Below are positions 10,671 to 18,330 of a DNA stretch of 64,000 nt, one piece after another. Where the stretch lies: the NCBI RefSeq assembly GCF_010731115.1, contig NZ_AP022616.1, forward strand, positions 1,612,001 to 1,676,000. The letters are read 5' to 3'. The stretch's first letter is position 1, and the number at the start of each line of letters is the position of its first letter. The notes below the pieces were generated by a model. It worked only from the letters and a program-made list of their open reading frames with translations, was not told the DNA's origin and made no database searches. The stretch is from Mycolicibacterium phocaicum (GTDB lineage: Bacteria; Actinomycetota; Actinomycetes; Mycobacteriales; Mycobacteriaceae). The translations under genes were made by a program, and so were the position numbers.

Positions 10671-10731
10671 GTGAGTGTGAAATAGGCCGACCGCCGCGAG
10701 CGCTGGGCCCGCGGCGGGATCACGGCAAAGG

Positions 10732-10989
10732 TCAGGCCGGGTGCTTGTCCGCGGCGTCCGGCGCTGCCTGCGGTGCAGGCGCCGGGTTCTCGACGCGCTC
10801 GGCAGTGATCGGGCGCGGCGCAGGTTGCTGCTCCGACGAGCCGTCCGACTGCATTTCCTTCAACTCGGACTTGAAGATGCGCATCGACTTACCGAGCGAA
10901 CGCGCGGCGTCCGGCAGCTTCTTCGCGCCGAAGAGCAGCACGAACACCGCGATGACGATCAACCAGTGCCACGGTTGCAAACCGCCCAA
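10732..10989 (-). CDS. tatA: Sec-independent translocase pore subunit TatA
   Basis: 85-aa protein with one N-terminal membrane helix ([20 protein letters not shown]), the conserved FG hinge, an amphipathic helix ([18 protein letters not shown]) and a disordered Pro/Ala-rich tail. This is the full TatA layout; TatA multimers form the transport pore with TatC. It is 61 bases upstream of tatC and 31 bases downstream of pafC on the same strand. Confidence 0.96.
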   Translation of the reverse strand: MGGLQPWHWLIVIAVFVLLFGAKKLPDAARSLGKSMRIFKSELKEMQSDGSSEQQPAPRPITAERVENPAPAPQAAPDAADKHPA

Positions 10990-11020
10990 TTTGGGTCACC
11001 TCCAGAAGTTGAGGCCGAGT

Positions 11021-12001
11021 CTACTCGCCAAGGCCGGGTTCATACGCCGCCAGCGCCGCTACCGCGGACTCGCGCACCCGGTCGGCGAGCGCCGGCGGAT
11101 CGAGGACCCGGACCGCCGAACCGAAACCGAGGACGAAACGGGCCATCCACTCGTTCGACGCGTAACTCATGGTGGCTTCCCAGCTGCCGTCGGGAATTTC
11201 GCGCTGCACTGCCAGCGGGTAGTAGTCGAACATCCACGCCGCCGACGCGTCGATCAGCAGCGTCGCCACCGGGAGCGTCGGGTCCGCGGTCTCCGCCGAG
11301 AACAGCGACGTGTCCGGTCCGGCCTGCACCGCGGGTGCCGGCGGCGCGGCCGGTTCGTCCAGGGCGGTGGCGTCGACGACGCGGTCGAAGCGGAACAGCC
11401 GCACGCCCTCGGCGGTGCGGCACCATGCCTCGAGGTAGCTGTGGTCACCGATCAGAGCCACCCGGATCGGGTCGACGACGCGCTGCGAGACGGTGTCGTG
11501 CGAAGCGGAGTAGTACTCGAGGGACAACGCCCGCTTGTCGCGCACCGCGGCCCGCACCGTCGCGGTCGCCTTGTTCTCGACATCGCCGGTGACATCCGGG
11601 GCCGGTGCCGCCGCCGCGGTCGCGCCGGCGGTCCCGGCGGCGGCCTCGATCTTGGCGATCACGCTGCGCGCCACGTCGGGGTCGACGACGCCGGGCACGT
11701 CGACCAGCGCGCGTAGCGCCATCAGCACGCCGGTGGCCTCCGGCGAGGTGAGCCGCAGCGCGCGGTCCATGCCCGCAGAGAAGATCACCTCGATGGTGTC
11801 GCCCTCGAAGTCGAGGTCGATCAGTTCTCCGGGACCTCCGCCGGGCAGTCCGCAGACGAAGAGCTGCCAGAGGTCGGCTTCCAGCTGCTTCCGCGTCACG
11901 CCGAGGTCAGCGGCGGCCTTCGTGTGACTGACCCGTGGATTGGCCTGGAAGTACGGGACCATGTTCAACAGCCGCACGAGGCGGGTGGACACGTTGCTCA
12001 T
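11021..12001 (-). CDS. pafC: WYL-domain transcriptional regulator PafC
   Basis: 326-aa regulator with an N-terminal winged-helix region (TRLVRLLNMVPYFQANPRVS...AAADLGVTRKQLEADL) and a C-terminal WYL/WCX domain. PafC works with PafB as the PafBC activator of the SOS-independent DNA damage response in mycobacteria. The start at 12001 (MSNVSTRL) fits the family N-terminus and has a GGCGGA ribosome site. A GTG at 12046 would give 15 extra residues and a 14-base overlap with pafB. It lies downstream of pafB and upstream of tatA. Confidence 0.93.
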   Translation of the reverse strand: MSNVSTRLVRLLNMVPYFQANPRVSHTKAAADLGVTRKQLEADLWQLFVCGLPGGGPGELIDLDFEGDTIEVIFSAGMDRALRLTSPEATGVLMALRALVDVPGVVDPDVARSVIAKIEAAAGTAGATAAAAPAPDVTGDVENKATATVRAAVRDKRALSLEYYSASHDTVSQRVVDPIRVALIGDHSYLEAWCRTAEGVRLFRFDRVVDATALDEPAAPPAPAVQAGPDTSLFSAETADPTLPVATLLIDASAAWMFDYYPLAVQREIPDGSWEATMSYASNEWMARFVLGFGSAVRVLDPPALADRVRESAVAALAAYEPGLGE

Positions 12002-12032
12002 GCGCGATCCGCCTGCGCCACTCGCTGGATAC

Positions 12033-13034
12033 TCACGATTGGACACTCTCCCCCGCCTGCGCCCGCAACCGACCGATCACGTTGTCCCGCAGAGATTTCG
12101 GCTCCAGAGCCACGGCGTCGGCACCGTAGCCGGCGATCTCCCGGGCCAGCCGGTCGACCATGCCGATGTCGACGACGATCTCGTCGCCGTCGCGTCCCCC
12201 GCGCGCACTGGGTGAGGTGCTGACGGCCTGCCGGCGCAGCGCCGTCGCCCGCCCCTCGGCCACCCAGATCCGCGCCTGCTCGCCGGCCGGCCACTCGGCC
12301 ACCGCGCGGTGCACGATGTCCCGCAGGTTGACACCGTCTGGCCGGGTGACGGCGTGGTCGGGCCCCACCGCGCGCACCTCACCGGCGATGCGCGACACCC
12401 GGAAGGTGCGCGCGTCGTTGCGGTCCCGGTCGTGACCGACGACGTACCACCGGCCGCGGTAGGTGACCACACCCCAGGGCTCCAGGGTGCGGTCGACGTA
12501 GGGCGAGCTCCGGTTGGGGCGATGCGCGAACTGCACGGCGCGGCCGGAGTCGATGGCGGACAACAGGATTCCGAGGGCCTCTTCGGAACCGCGCAGCCCC
12601 TGCGTGGTGCCGGTGGTGATGGCGACGCCCGCGTCGGGCGCGTCGACGTCCACGCCGGCCGCCCGCAACTTGAGCAGCGCGCTCTGCGTCGCGGTGACCA
12701 TCTCCTGCGATTCCCACAGCTGGGTTGCGATCGCGACGACGGCCCGTTCGTCGCCCGTCAGCTCGACCGGCGGCAGCTCATAGGCGGTGCGGTTGATGCG
12801 GTACCCGTCGTTGACGTCCATCATCGAGGCGCGCCCGGTCTCCAGCGGGATGCCGAGGTCGCGCAGCTCGTTCTTGTCGCGCTCGAACATCCGGGAGAAC
12901 GCCTCGTCGGTCGGCGGGTCCTGGTAGCCGGTGACGTTGGCCCGGATCTGCTCCGCGGACAGGTAGCTGCGGGTGGACAGGAGCGCAATGACGAGGTTCA
13001 TCAACCGCTCAACCTTGGACGTCGCCACGCCCAA
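12033..13034 (-). CDS. pafB: WYL-domain transcriptional regulator PafB
   Basis: 333-aa partner of PafC, with the N-terminal DNA-binding region (SKVERLMNLVIALLSTRSYLSAEQIRANV) and a WYL domain (RGRWYVVGHDRDRNDARTF) that is thought to sense a ligand such as single-stranded DNA. PafBC switches on DNA repair genes after damage. It is separated from pafA by 63 bases and is probably in the same operon, matching Rv2096c. Confidence 0.95.
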   Translation of the reverse strand: MGVATSKVERLMNLVIALLSTRSYLSAEQIRANVTGYQDPPTDEAFSRMFERDKNELRDLGIPLETGRASMMDVNDGYRINRTAYELPPVELTGDERAVVAIATQLWESQEMVTATQSALLKLRAAGVDVDAPDAGVAITTGTTQGLRGSEEALGILLSAIDSGRAVQFAHRPNRSSPYVDRTLEPWGVVTYRGRWYVVGHDRDRNDARTFRVSRIAGEVRAVGPDHAVTRPDGVNLRDIVHRAVAEWPAGEQARIWVAEGRATALRRQAVSTSPSARGGRDGDEIVVDIGMVDRLAREIAGYGADAVALEPKSLRDNVIGRLRAQAGESVQS

Positions 13035-13097
13035 CAGACTAAGTGGTTGCTGTGCGCTGCGAGCTGACCGCCGCGCCTACCAACGCGGCGGCACCGC

Positions 13098-14456
13098 TCA
13101 CATGCTGGCGATCAGCCGGTTGACCCGCTCGTCGACCGACCGGAACGGGTCCTTGCAGAGCACCGTGCGCTGCGCCTGGTCGTTGAGCTTGAGGTGCACC
13201 CAGTCGACGGTGAAGTCGCGCCCGGCTTCCTGTGCGGCGGTGATGAATTCACCGCGCAACTTGGCCCGCGTGGTCTGCGGCGGGGTGTTGACCGCCGCGT
13301 CGATCTCCTCGTCGGTGGTGATCCGGGCGGCCAAGCCCTTGCGCTGCAACAGATCGAACACGCCGCGTCCGCGCTTGATGTCGTGGTACGCCAGGTCCAG
13401 TTGCGCGATCTTGGGGTCGGACAGGTCCATGCTGTAGCGATCCTGGTAGCGCTGGAACAACTTCCGCTTGATCACCCAGTCGATCTCGGTGTCCACCTTG
13501 GCGAAGTCCTGGCTCTCGACGGCGTCGAGCTGGCGGCCCCACAGGTCGACGACCTGCTCGAGCTGCACGTTGGGCTCGCGGGTCTGCAGGTAATCCACGG
13601 CACGCGAGTGGTATTCACGCTGGATGTCCAGCGCCGAGGCCTGCCGTCCGCCGGCCAGCCGCACCGCGCGGCGCCCGGTCAGGTCGTGACTGACCTCGCG
13701 GATGGCGCGAATCGGGTTGTCCAGGGAGAAATCCCGGAACGGGACGCCCGCCTCGATCATCTCGAGCACCAGCGAGGCGCTGCCGACCTTGAGCATGGTG
13801 GTCGATTCGCACATGTTGGAGTCGCCGACGATGACGTGCAGCCGGCGGTACTTCTCCGCGTCGGCGTGCGGCTCGTCGCGGGTGTTGATGATGGGCCGCG
13901 ACCGGGTCGTGGCGCTGGAGACGCCCTCCCAGATGTGCTCGGCGCGCTGGCTCAGGCAGAACGTCGCGGCTTTCGGGGTCTGCAGCACCTTGCCGGCACC
14001 GCAGATCAGCTGGCGGGTGACCAGGAACGGCAGCAGGACGTCGGAGATCCGGGAAAACTCGCCGGCCCGCACGATGAGGTAGTTCTCGTGGCAGCCGTAG
14101 GAGTTGCCCGCCGAGTCGGTGTTGTTCTTGAACAGGTAGATGTCGCCGCCGATGCCTTCGTCGGCGAGCCGCTGCTCGGCGTCGACCAGCAGGTCTTCGA
14201 GCACGCGCTCACCGGCGCGGTCGTGCGTGACCAGCTGCGCGAGGTTGTCGCATTCGGCGGTCGCGTACTCGGGGTGGCTGCCCACGTCGAGGTACAGACG
14301 TGCACCGTTTCGCAAGAAGACGTTGGAACTGCGGCCCCACGACACCACTCGCCGGAACAGATACCGCGCCACCTCGTCAGGGCTGAGCCGGCGGTGACCA
14401 TGAAAAGTGCAGGTCACGCCAAACTCGGTCTCGATTCCCATGATCCGTCGCTGCAC
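13098..14456 (-). CDS. pafA: Pup-protein ligase PafA
   Basis: 452-aa ligase that joins the C-terminal glutamate of Pup to lysines of target proteins, marking them for the proteasome. The glutamine-synthetase-like N-terminus is seen as [20 protein letters not shown], whose Glu residues bind metal and ATP. Other conserved regions include [29 protein letters not shown] and the [11 protein letters not shown] strand. It is a paralogue of dop at 43396. It begins the run pafA-pafB-pafC-tatA-tatC-helY. The rest of the proteasome genes lie 27 kb away instead of close by. Confidence 0.97.
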   Translation of the reverse strand: MQRRIMGIETEFGVTCTFHGHRRLSPDEVARYLFRRVVSWGRSSNVFLRNGARLYLDVGSHPEYATAECDNLAQLVTHDRAGERVLEDLLVDAEQRLADEGIGGDIYLFKNNTDSAGNSYGCHENYLIVRAGEFSRISDVLLPFLVTRQLICGAGKVLQTPKAATFCLSQRAEHIWEGVSSATTRSRPIINTRDEPHADAEKYRRLHVIVGDSNMCESTTMLKVGSASLVLEMIEAGVPFRDFSLDNPIRAIREVSHDLTGRRAVRLAGGRQASALDIQREYHSRAVDYLQTREPNVQLEQVVDLWGRQLDAVESQDFAKVDTEIDWVIKRKLFQRYQDRYSMDLSDPKIAQLDLAYHDIKRGRGVFDLLQRKGLAARITTDEEIDAAVNTPPQTTRAKLRGEFITAAQEAGRDFTVDWVHLKLNDQAQRTVLCKDPFRSVDERVNRLIASM

Positions 14457-14509
14457 ATAATCGAGCTTACGGGTTGGGAATGGGTATTAGGTGGGCAACA
14501 GGCCGGGCA

Positions 14510-15073
14510 TCACCGAGAGATACCGGCGGCCTGCCGGGCGGCCCGGACGAAGGCGGTCTTGGTCGAGTCGATGCCGTCGAGATATCCGCCGACCAGTGCG
14601 GCGTCGCGCAGCAGGACGAGCGATGCCGCGACCTCCTCGGGGTTGTCGCGCCCTTCGGCCGCTGCCTGCAGTGCATCGCGAAACCAGCTGCGGTGCCCGG
14701 CGATGAGTTGCCGTACCGGGCTGTCCGGCGCGGGGTACTCGGCGGCGGCGTTGATGAACGGACAACCGCGGGTGTGGTACCTCGCGATGTCCTCGGCGAT
14801 GCCGTCGATCACCAGCTCCAGCATGTCGTCGTCGGGTCCGGCGGCGGCAGCGGCGTCGCGGAAGTAGCCGCGGATGGTCTCGTCCTCGAGCCCGAGGTAC
14901 GCCTCGACGAGGCCTTCCTTGCCCTTGAAGTGGCGGTACATCGTGGCGCGCGTGACGCCCGCTTCGGCGAGTATCCGGTCGACGCCGACGGCGTGGATTC
15001 CTTCGCGATAGAACAGCTCGGCGGCGACGCGGAGCAGGCGATCGCGAGGTCCGGACGCCGCGGCAGTGGTCAT
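14510..15073 (-). CDS. TetR/AcrR-family repressor
   Basis: 187-aa TetR-type regulator. The helix-turn-helix is in residues about 10-55 (RLLRVAAELFYREGIHAVGVDRILAEAGVTRATMYRHF), with an all-helical ligand domain after it. The start at 15073 (MTTAAASG) is preferred over the open extension to 15187, which would run through two inverted repeats and the divergent promoter. It is divergent from the alpha/beta hydrolase at 15187, the probable target. The inducer is unknown. Confidence 0.85.
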   Translation of the reverse strand: MTTAAASGPRDRLLRVAAELFYREGIHAVGVDRILAEAGVTRATMYRHFKGKEGLVEAYLGLEDETIRGYFRDAAAAAGPDDDMLELVIDGIAEDIARYHTRGCPFINAAAEYPAPDSPVRQLIAGHRSWFRDALQAAAEGRDNPEEVAASLVLLRDAALVGGYLDGIDSTKTAFVRAARQAAGISR

Positions 15074-15096
15074 CTGGCCACGGTACCCCGCGGGGC

Positions 15097-15106
15097 AGAA
15101 CGTTCT
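15097..15106. promoter_or_regulatory. Candidate TetR operator, compact form
   Basis: Perfect 10-bp palindrome AGAACGTTCT inside the longer shared word GCAGAACG...TTCTTTCT, 23 bases upstream of the TetR start at 15073. It shares half-sites with the site at 15153. Confidence 0.5.
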
Positions 15107-15152
15107 TTCTGGTTGCGGGAACAGATCGGCGCAGCCATCGGTTACTTCAGGC

Positions 15153-15166
15153 AGAACGACCGTTCT
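15153..15166. promoter_or_regulatory. Candidate TetR operator, spaced form
   Basis: Inverted repeat AGAACG-AC-CGTTCT, 20 bases upstream of the hydrolase ATG and next to its ribosome site. It has the same half-sites as 15097 but 4 extra central bases. Confidence 0.55.
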
Positions 15167-15186
15167 TTCTACTTGAGGAGACCGCA

Positions 15187-16026
15187 ATGTCCACCATCAC
15201 CGCCCGCGAGCAGGCCGAAATCGACCGCGCGAACGCTTCCACCGCACAACCCGTCGTGTTCGTGCACGGCCTGTGGTTGCTGCCGAACAGCTGGAACGAC
15301 TGGCGCACCTATTTCGAGGAGCAGGGCTTCGTCACGCTGGCGCCGGGGTGGCCGGACGACCCGTCGACCACCGCCGAGGCCCGCCGCGACCCGTCGGTTT
15401 TCGCACGCAAGAGCGTCGGCCAGGTCACCGAGCACTACGCCGACGTCATCCGCGGCCTCGATCGCAAGCCCATCATCATCGGCCACTCGTTCGGCGGATT
15501 GATCACCCAGAAACTCGCCGGCCTCGGCCTGGCCAAAGTGGCGGTCGCGATCGATCCGGCGCCGTTCCGCGGGGTGCTGCCGCTGCCGCTCTCGGCACTG
15601 CGCGCGGCTTTTCCCGTCCTCAAGAACCCGCGCAACCGTGGACGGGCAATCGCCTTGACGCCCAAGCAGTTCCGGTTCGGGTTCGGTAACGCGGTCTCGG
15701 AAGAAGAGTCGAACAGCCTGTATGAGAAGTACTCCGTCGCCGGCCCTGGTGTGCCGCTGTTCCAGGCCGCGCTGGCCAACTTCAATCCGCGCACCGAGGC
15801 CAAGGTCGACACCAAGAACCCCGACCGCGGGCCGCTGCTGATCATCTCCGGCGAGAAGGACAACACTGTTCCCCCGGCAATCGCCAACGCCTCCTACAAG
15901 CAGTACAAGAAGAACCCGAACACCACAGAGATCGTCGAAATCGCCGGTCGCGGCCACTCGCTGGTCGTCGACGGCGGCTGGAAAGAGGTCGCCGACAGCG
16001 CGCTCGATTTCGTCCGGCGGTTCTGA
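15187..16026 (+). CDS. Alpha/beta hydrolase
   Basis: 279-aa serine hydrolase. The oxyanion region VFVHGLWLLPNSW, the nucleophile elbow IIIGHSFGGLITQ, a likely catalytic Asp/Glu region (LLIISGEKDNTVPP) and the final His (IAGRGHSLVVDG) give a complete Ser-acid-His set. No signal peptide is visible. The ribosome site GAGGAG precedes the ATG closely, and two inverted repeats in the promoter suggest control by the divergent TetR gene. The substrate is unknown; the family includes esterases, lipases and epoxide or haloalkane hydrolases. Confidence 0.88.
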   Translation: MSTITAREQAEIDRANASTAQPVVFVHGLWLLPNSWNDWRTYFEEQGFVTLAPGWPDDPSTTAEARRDPSVFARKSVGQVTEHYADVIRGLDRKPIIIGHSFGGLITQKLAGLGLAKVAVAIDPAPFRGVLPLPLSALRAAFPVLKNPRNRGRAIALTPKQFRFGFGNAVSEEESNSLYEKYSVAGPGVPLFQAALANFNPRTEAKVDTKNPDRGPLLIISGEKDNTVPPAIANASYKQYKKNPNTTEIVEIAGRGHSLVVDGGWKEVADSALDFVRRF

Positions 16027-16041
16027 CACCCGACCAGAAAA

Positions 16042-16079
16042 GGCTCCGTCCGCCACCCAAGTGGGTGGCGGACGGAGCC
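16042..16079. terminator. Hairpin terminator
   Basis: Perfect 17-bp stem (16042-16058 pairs with 16063-16079, core CCGCCACCC/GGGTGGCGG) with the 4-nt loop AAGT, lying between the convergent hydrolase and small secreted protein genes. Confidence 0.85.
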
Positions 16080-16096
16080 AGGCCGGCCCGGCCGGA

Positions 16097-16303
16097 TCAG
16101 AACGAGGTGTCGAGGGCGCCCGCACTCTGATTGGCTTCGTCGTGGTTGGAGATGTGCTCACCCAGCACGTACGACGAATGCGGATCGGTGCCGTTGGGGA
16201 TCAGCGGGTCGGTGTCGGCACTGGCGATCGGCGCCAGCAGCAGGGCGCCGGCGACGCCGGCTGCGGCCATTGCGGGGGCGATGAACTTGATCGGGTTCTT
16301 CAT
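16097..16303 (-). CDS. Small secreted protein with Sec signal peptide
   Basis: 68-aa protein. Residues 1-29 form a classical signal peptide (MKNPIKFIAPAMAAAGVAG..., ending APIASA before DTDPL), leaving a mature exported peptide of about 39 residues beginning DTDPLIPNGTDPHSSYVLGEH. The mature part has no Cys and no known domain, and short secreted proteins with this opening occur in mycobacteria. The ATG at 16303 is chosen because it starts the signal peptide; the upstream in-frame ATG at 16348 would hide it. Function unknown. Confidence 0.75.
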   Translation of the reverse strand: MKNPIKFIAPAMAAAGVAGALLLAPIASADTDPLIPNGTDPHSSYVLGEHISNHDEANQSAGALDTSF

Positions 16304-16475
16304 GATCGGCGCTTTCTGTCGAAGGGCTCGTCCATTTCCGGACTGCATTCATCGTCGGCCTCGGACCGGCGAAAGTCGCTACGGCAGGCACCCGTTCCGT
16401 ATTGCAGCTAGCCGGAAGACGCAGTTGGATGCCAGCGCTGACGACAACGGACCGGTCGCCGACGAATCTGTCCGC

Positions 16476-17162
16476 ATGATGATCAATCGACGGACGATGC
16501 TCGGCGGCGCCGGCGCGGTCGGGGTGGCGGCGCTTGCCGGCGCCGGCGCCGACCGCGCCTTCTCATCCCCCTTGTCCCGCAACGAAACTCAGGACGCCAC
16601 CATGACCGACAACGCCGCCCGCTTCGGCGACCCCCGCATCCCTGCCGAACTGAACACAGCGCAGCCGCACATGTTCCACCTCGGCGCCCTGACGCCCACC
16701 CAGTTCGACGGCGGCACGCTGCGCCAGGCCTACGAAGGCAATTGGCCGATACTGACCGGACAGGAAGCCAGCGTGGTGATGGTCACCCTGGAGCCGGGCG
16801 GCATCCGCGAACCGCACTGGCACCCCAGCGCCTGGGAGATCAACGTCATCACCGGCGGTGTGGCGACCTGGACCCTGCTCGATCCGTTGGGGCACGCCGA
16901 GCAGTTCGAGGCCAACGTCGGCGACGTGGTGTTCGCGCCACAGGGCTCACTGCACTACTTCGAGAACAAGGGCACCGAGAATCTGAGCCTGCTGATCGTG
17001 TTCAACGCCAGCACACAGGAGGGCGAAGACGACATCAGCATCGGCGCGTCCATCAGCAAGCTGCCGCCCGACGTGCTGAGCGTCGTGTTCGGTGTCCCTG
17101 CAGAGACTTTTACCAAGTTCAAAAAGATCGACCAGTCGCTGACGATCATCAAACGACGTTGA
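16476..17162 (+). CDS. Tat-exported cupin-domain protein
   Basis: 228-aa protein. The N-terminus has a twin-arginine motif followed by a hydrophobic stretch (NRRTMLGGAGAVGVAALAG), so it should be exported folded by TatABC. The remainder is a cupin with the metal-binding motif EPHWHPSAWEIN (two His and Glu) and a later conserved strand with LHYFENKG. It resembles the oxalate-decarboxylase-like bicupin half; the enzyme activity is not provable from sequence. The start at 16476 puts the RR motif at the N-terminus; earlier in-frame ATGs would bury it. It is convergent with the CsoR-like gene. Confidence 0.85.
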   Translation: MMINRRTMLGGAGAVGVAALAGAGADRAFSSPLSRNETQDATMTDNAARFGDPRIPAELNTAQPHMFHLGALTPTQFDGGTLRQAYEGNWPILTGQEASVVMVTLEPGGIREPHWHPSAWEINVITGGVATWTLLDPLGHAEQFEANVGDVVFAPQGSLHYFENKGTENLSLLIVFNASTQEGEDDISIGASISKLPPDVLSVVFGVPAETFTKFKKIDQSLTIIKRR

Positions 17163-17175
17163 CCCGGGTGCCGGG

Positions 17176-17500
<325 letters not shown>

Positions 17501-17517
17501 CAGCGGAGTGGGCCGGC

Positions 17518-17673
17518 CTACTTCCAGAACTTGAGCCGGGTTGGTCGATCGGCCTTGGGATGACCGTCGCACCACTCACCAGCCGGTACCGCCGCCTTGA
17601 CGGCGTCTACATGCATGCCGCAACCCGACCAGGTGGTCTTGCCACACACCGAACAACGCTTGGGTTGACACAT
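17518..17673 (-). CDS. Small Cys-rich (zinc-ribbon-like) protein
   Basis: 51-aa protein that is easily missed because of its size. It starts MCQPKRCSVCGKTTWSGCG and has Cys at 2, 7, 10, 18 and 35 plus His at 21 and 38, suiting a bound metal or thiol chemistry. Its ribosome site GGAAAGG is 6-7 bases from the ATG. It is upstream of the CsoR-like gene on the same strand, and a perfect 16-bp operator lies 45 bases upstream of its start, so the two are probably co-regulated. Similar short CxxCGKTTWxGCG proteins are, to my knowledge, common hypotheticals in actinobacteria. Function unknown. Confidence 0.78.
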   Translation of the reverse strand: MCQPKRCSVCGKTTWSGCGMHVDAVKAAVPAGEWCDGHPKADRPTRLKFWK

Positions 17674-17717
17674 GTTCGAGCCTTTCCGGAACAGCAAGTC
17701 GCTTGCCTCATTTATAC

Positions 17718-17733
17718 ATACCCCATGGGGTAT
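17718..17733. promoter_or_regulatory. CsoR/CstR-type operator, site b
   Basis: ATACCCCATGGGGTAT, a perfect 16-bp palindrome in the promoter region of the Cys-rich protein gene. Confidence 0.78.
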
Positions 17734-17771
17734 AGGTCAATGATGTCCCGCGCCAGTTGACACCCGCGCGA

Positions 17772-17787
17772 ATACCCTAGGGGGTAT
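17772..17787. promoter_or_regulatory. CsoR/CstR-type operator, site c
   Basis: ATACCCTAGGGGGTAT, same pattern, 111 bases upstream of the mmpS ATG. Confidence 0.75.
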
Positions 17788-17809
17788 GGTACGTTGACCC
17801 CGAGACGGA

Positions 17810-17825
17810 ATACCCGTCGGGGTAT
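17810..17825. promoter_or_regulatory. CsoR/CstR-type operator, site d
   Basis: ATACCCGTCGGGGTAT, same pattern, 38 bases after site c and 73 bases upstream of the mmpS ATG. Paired sites suggest cooperative repression of mmpS-mmpL. Confidence 0.75.
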
Positions 17826-17898
17826 ATACGCAGACCGCACCGCGGTGGATCCGTGCCGTCCGAGCGACAACCCGCACATCTGTGAAGGGAGACAAACG

Positions 17899-18330
17899 AT
17901 GCCGACAGTCCTGGCCAGAATCTGGGTGCCGGCGGTCACCGTGGTGGCCGTCGCGCTGGGCGCGGCGGCGGTCACGCAACTGCGGGGCGCATTCGGCTCC
18001 GAACCCATCTTCACCGCAACCGGCAGCAGTGCCGAGCCACTCGAGCCCACGCACGTCAAGCGCGTCGTCTACGAGGTCTTCGGCCCCAGCGGCACCGCGG
18101 GCAGCGTCAACTACCTCGACCAGAACGCCCAGCCGGTGCAGACAAGTTTCCGCAGCCTGCCGTGGACCGTCGAGATCAGCACAACCGCATCGGCAACCAT
18201 CGCCAGCGTGGTGGCGCAGGGCGACGGCGACCGGCTCGGGTGTCGCATCACCGTGGACGGTGCGGCCCGCCAGGAGCACTCCTCGACCGGACGTGATGCC
18301 CAAACGTCGTGTCTGGTCAAGAACGCATGA
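17899..18330 (+). CDS. MmpS-family membrane protein
   Basis: 143-aa accessory protein of the MmpS family: a short cytoplasmic N-terminus, one membrane helix (WVPAVTVVAVALGAAAVTQL) and a periplasmic beta domain of about 110 residues with two Cys. MmpS proteins partner MmpL exporters in lipid or siderophore transport. The ATG at 17899 (MPTVLARIW) follows a GAAGGGAG ribosome site; an ATG at 17794 is open but would read through operator site d. The stop overlaps the mmpL start as ATGA, indicating translational coupling. Confidence 0.9.
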   Translation: MPTVLARIWVPAVTVVAVALGAAAVTQLRGAFGSEPIFTATGSSAEPLEPTHVKRVVYEVFGPSGTAGSVNYLDQNAQPVQTSFRSLPWTVEISTTASATIASVVAQGDGDRLGCRITVDGAARQEHSSTGRDAQTSCLVKNA

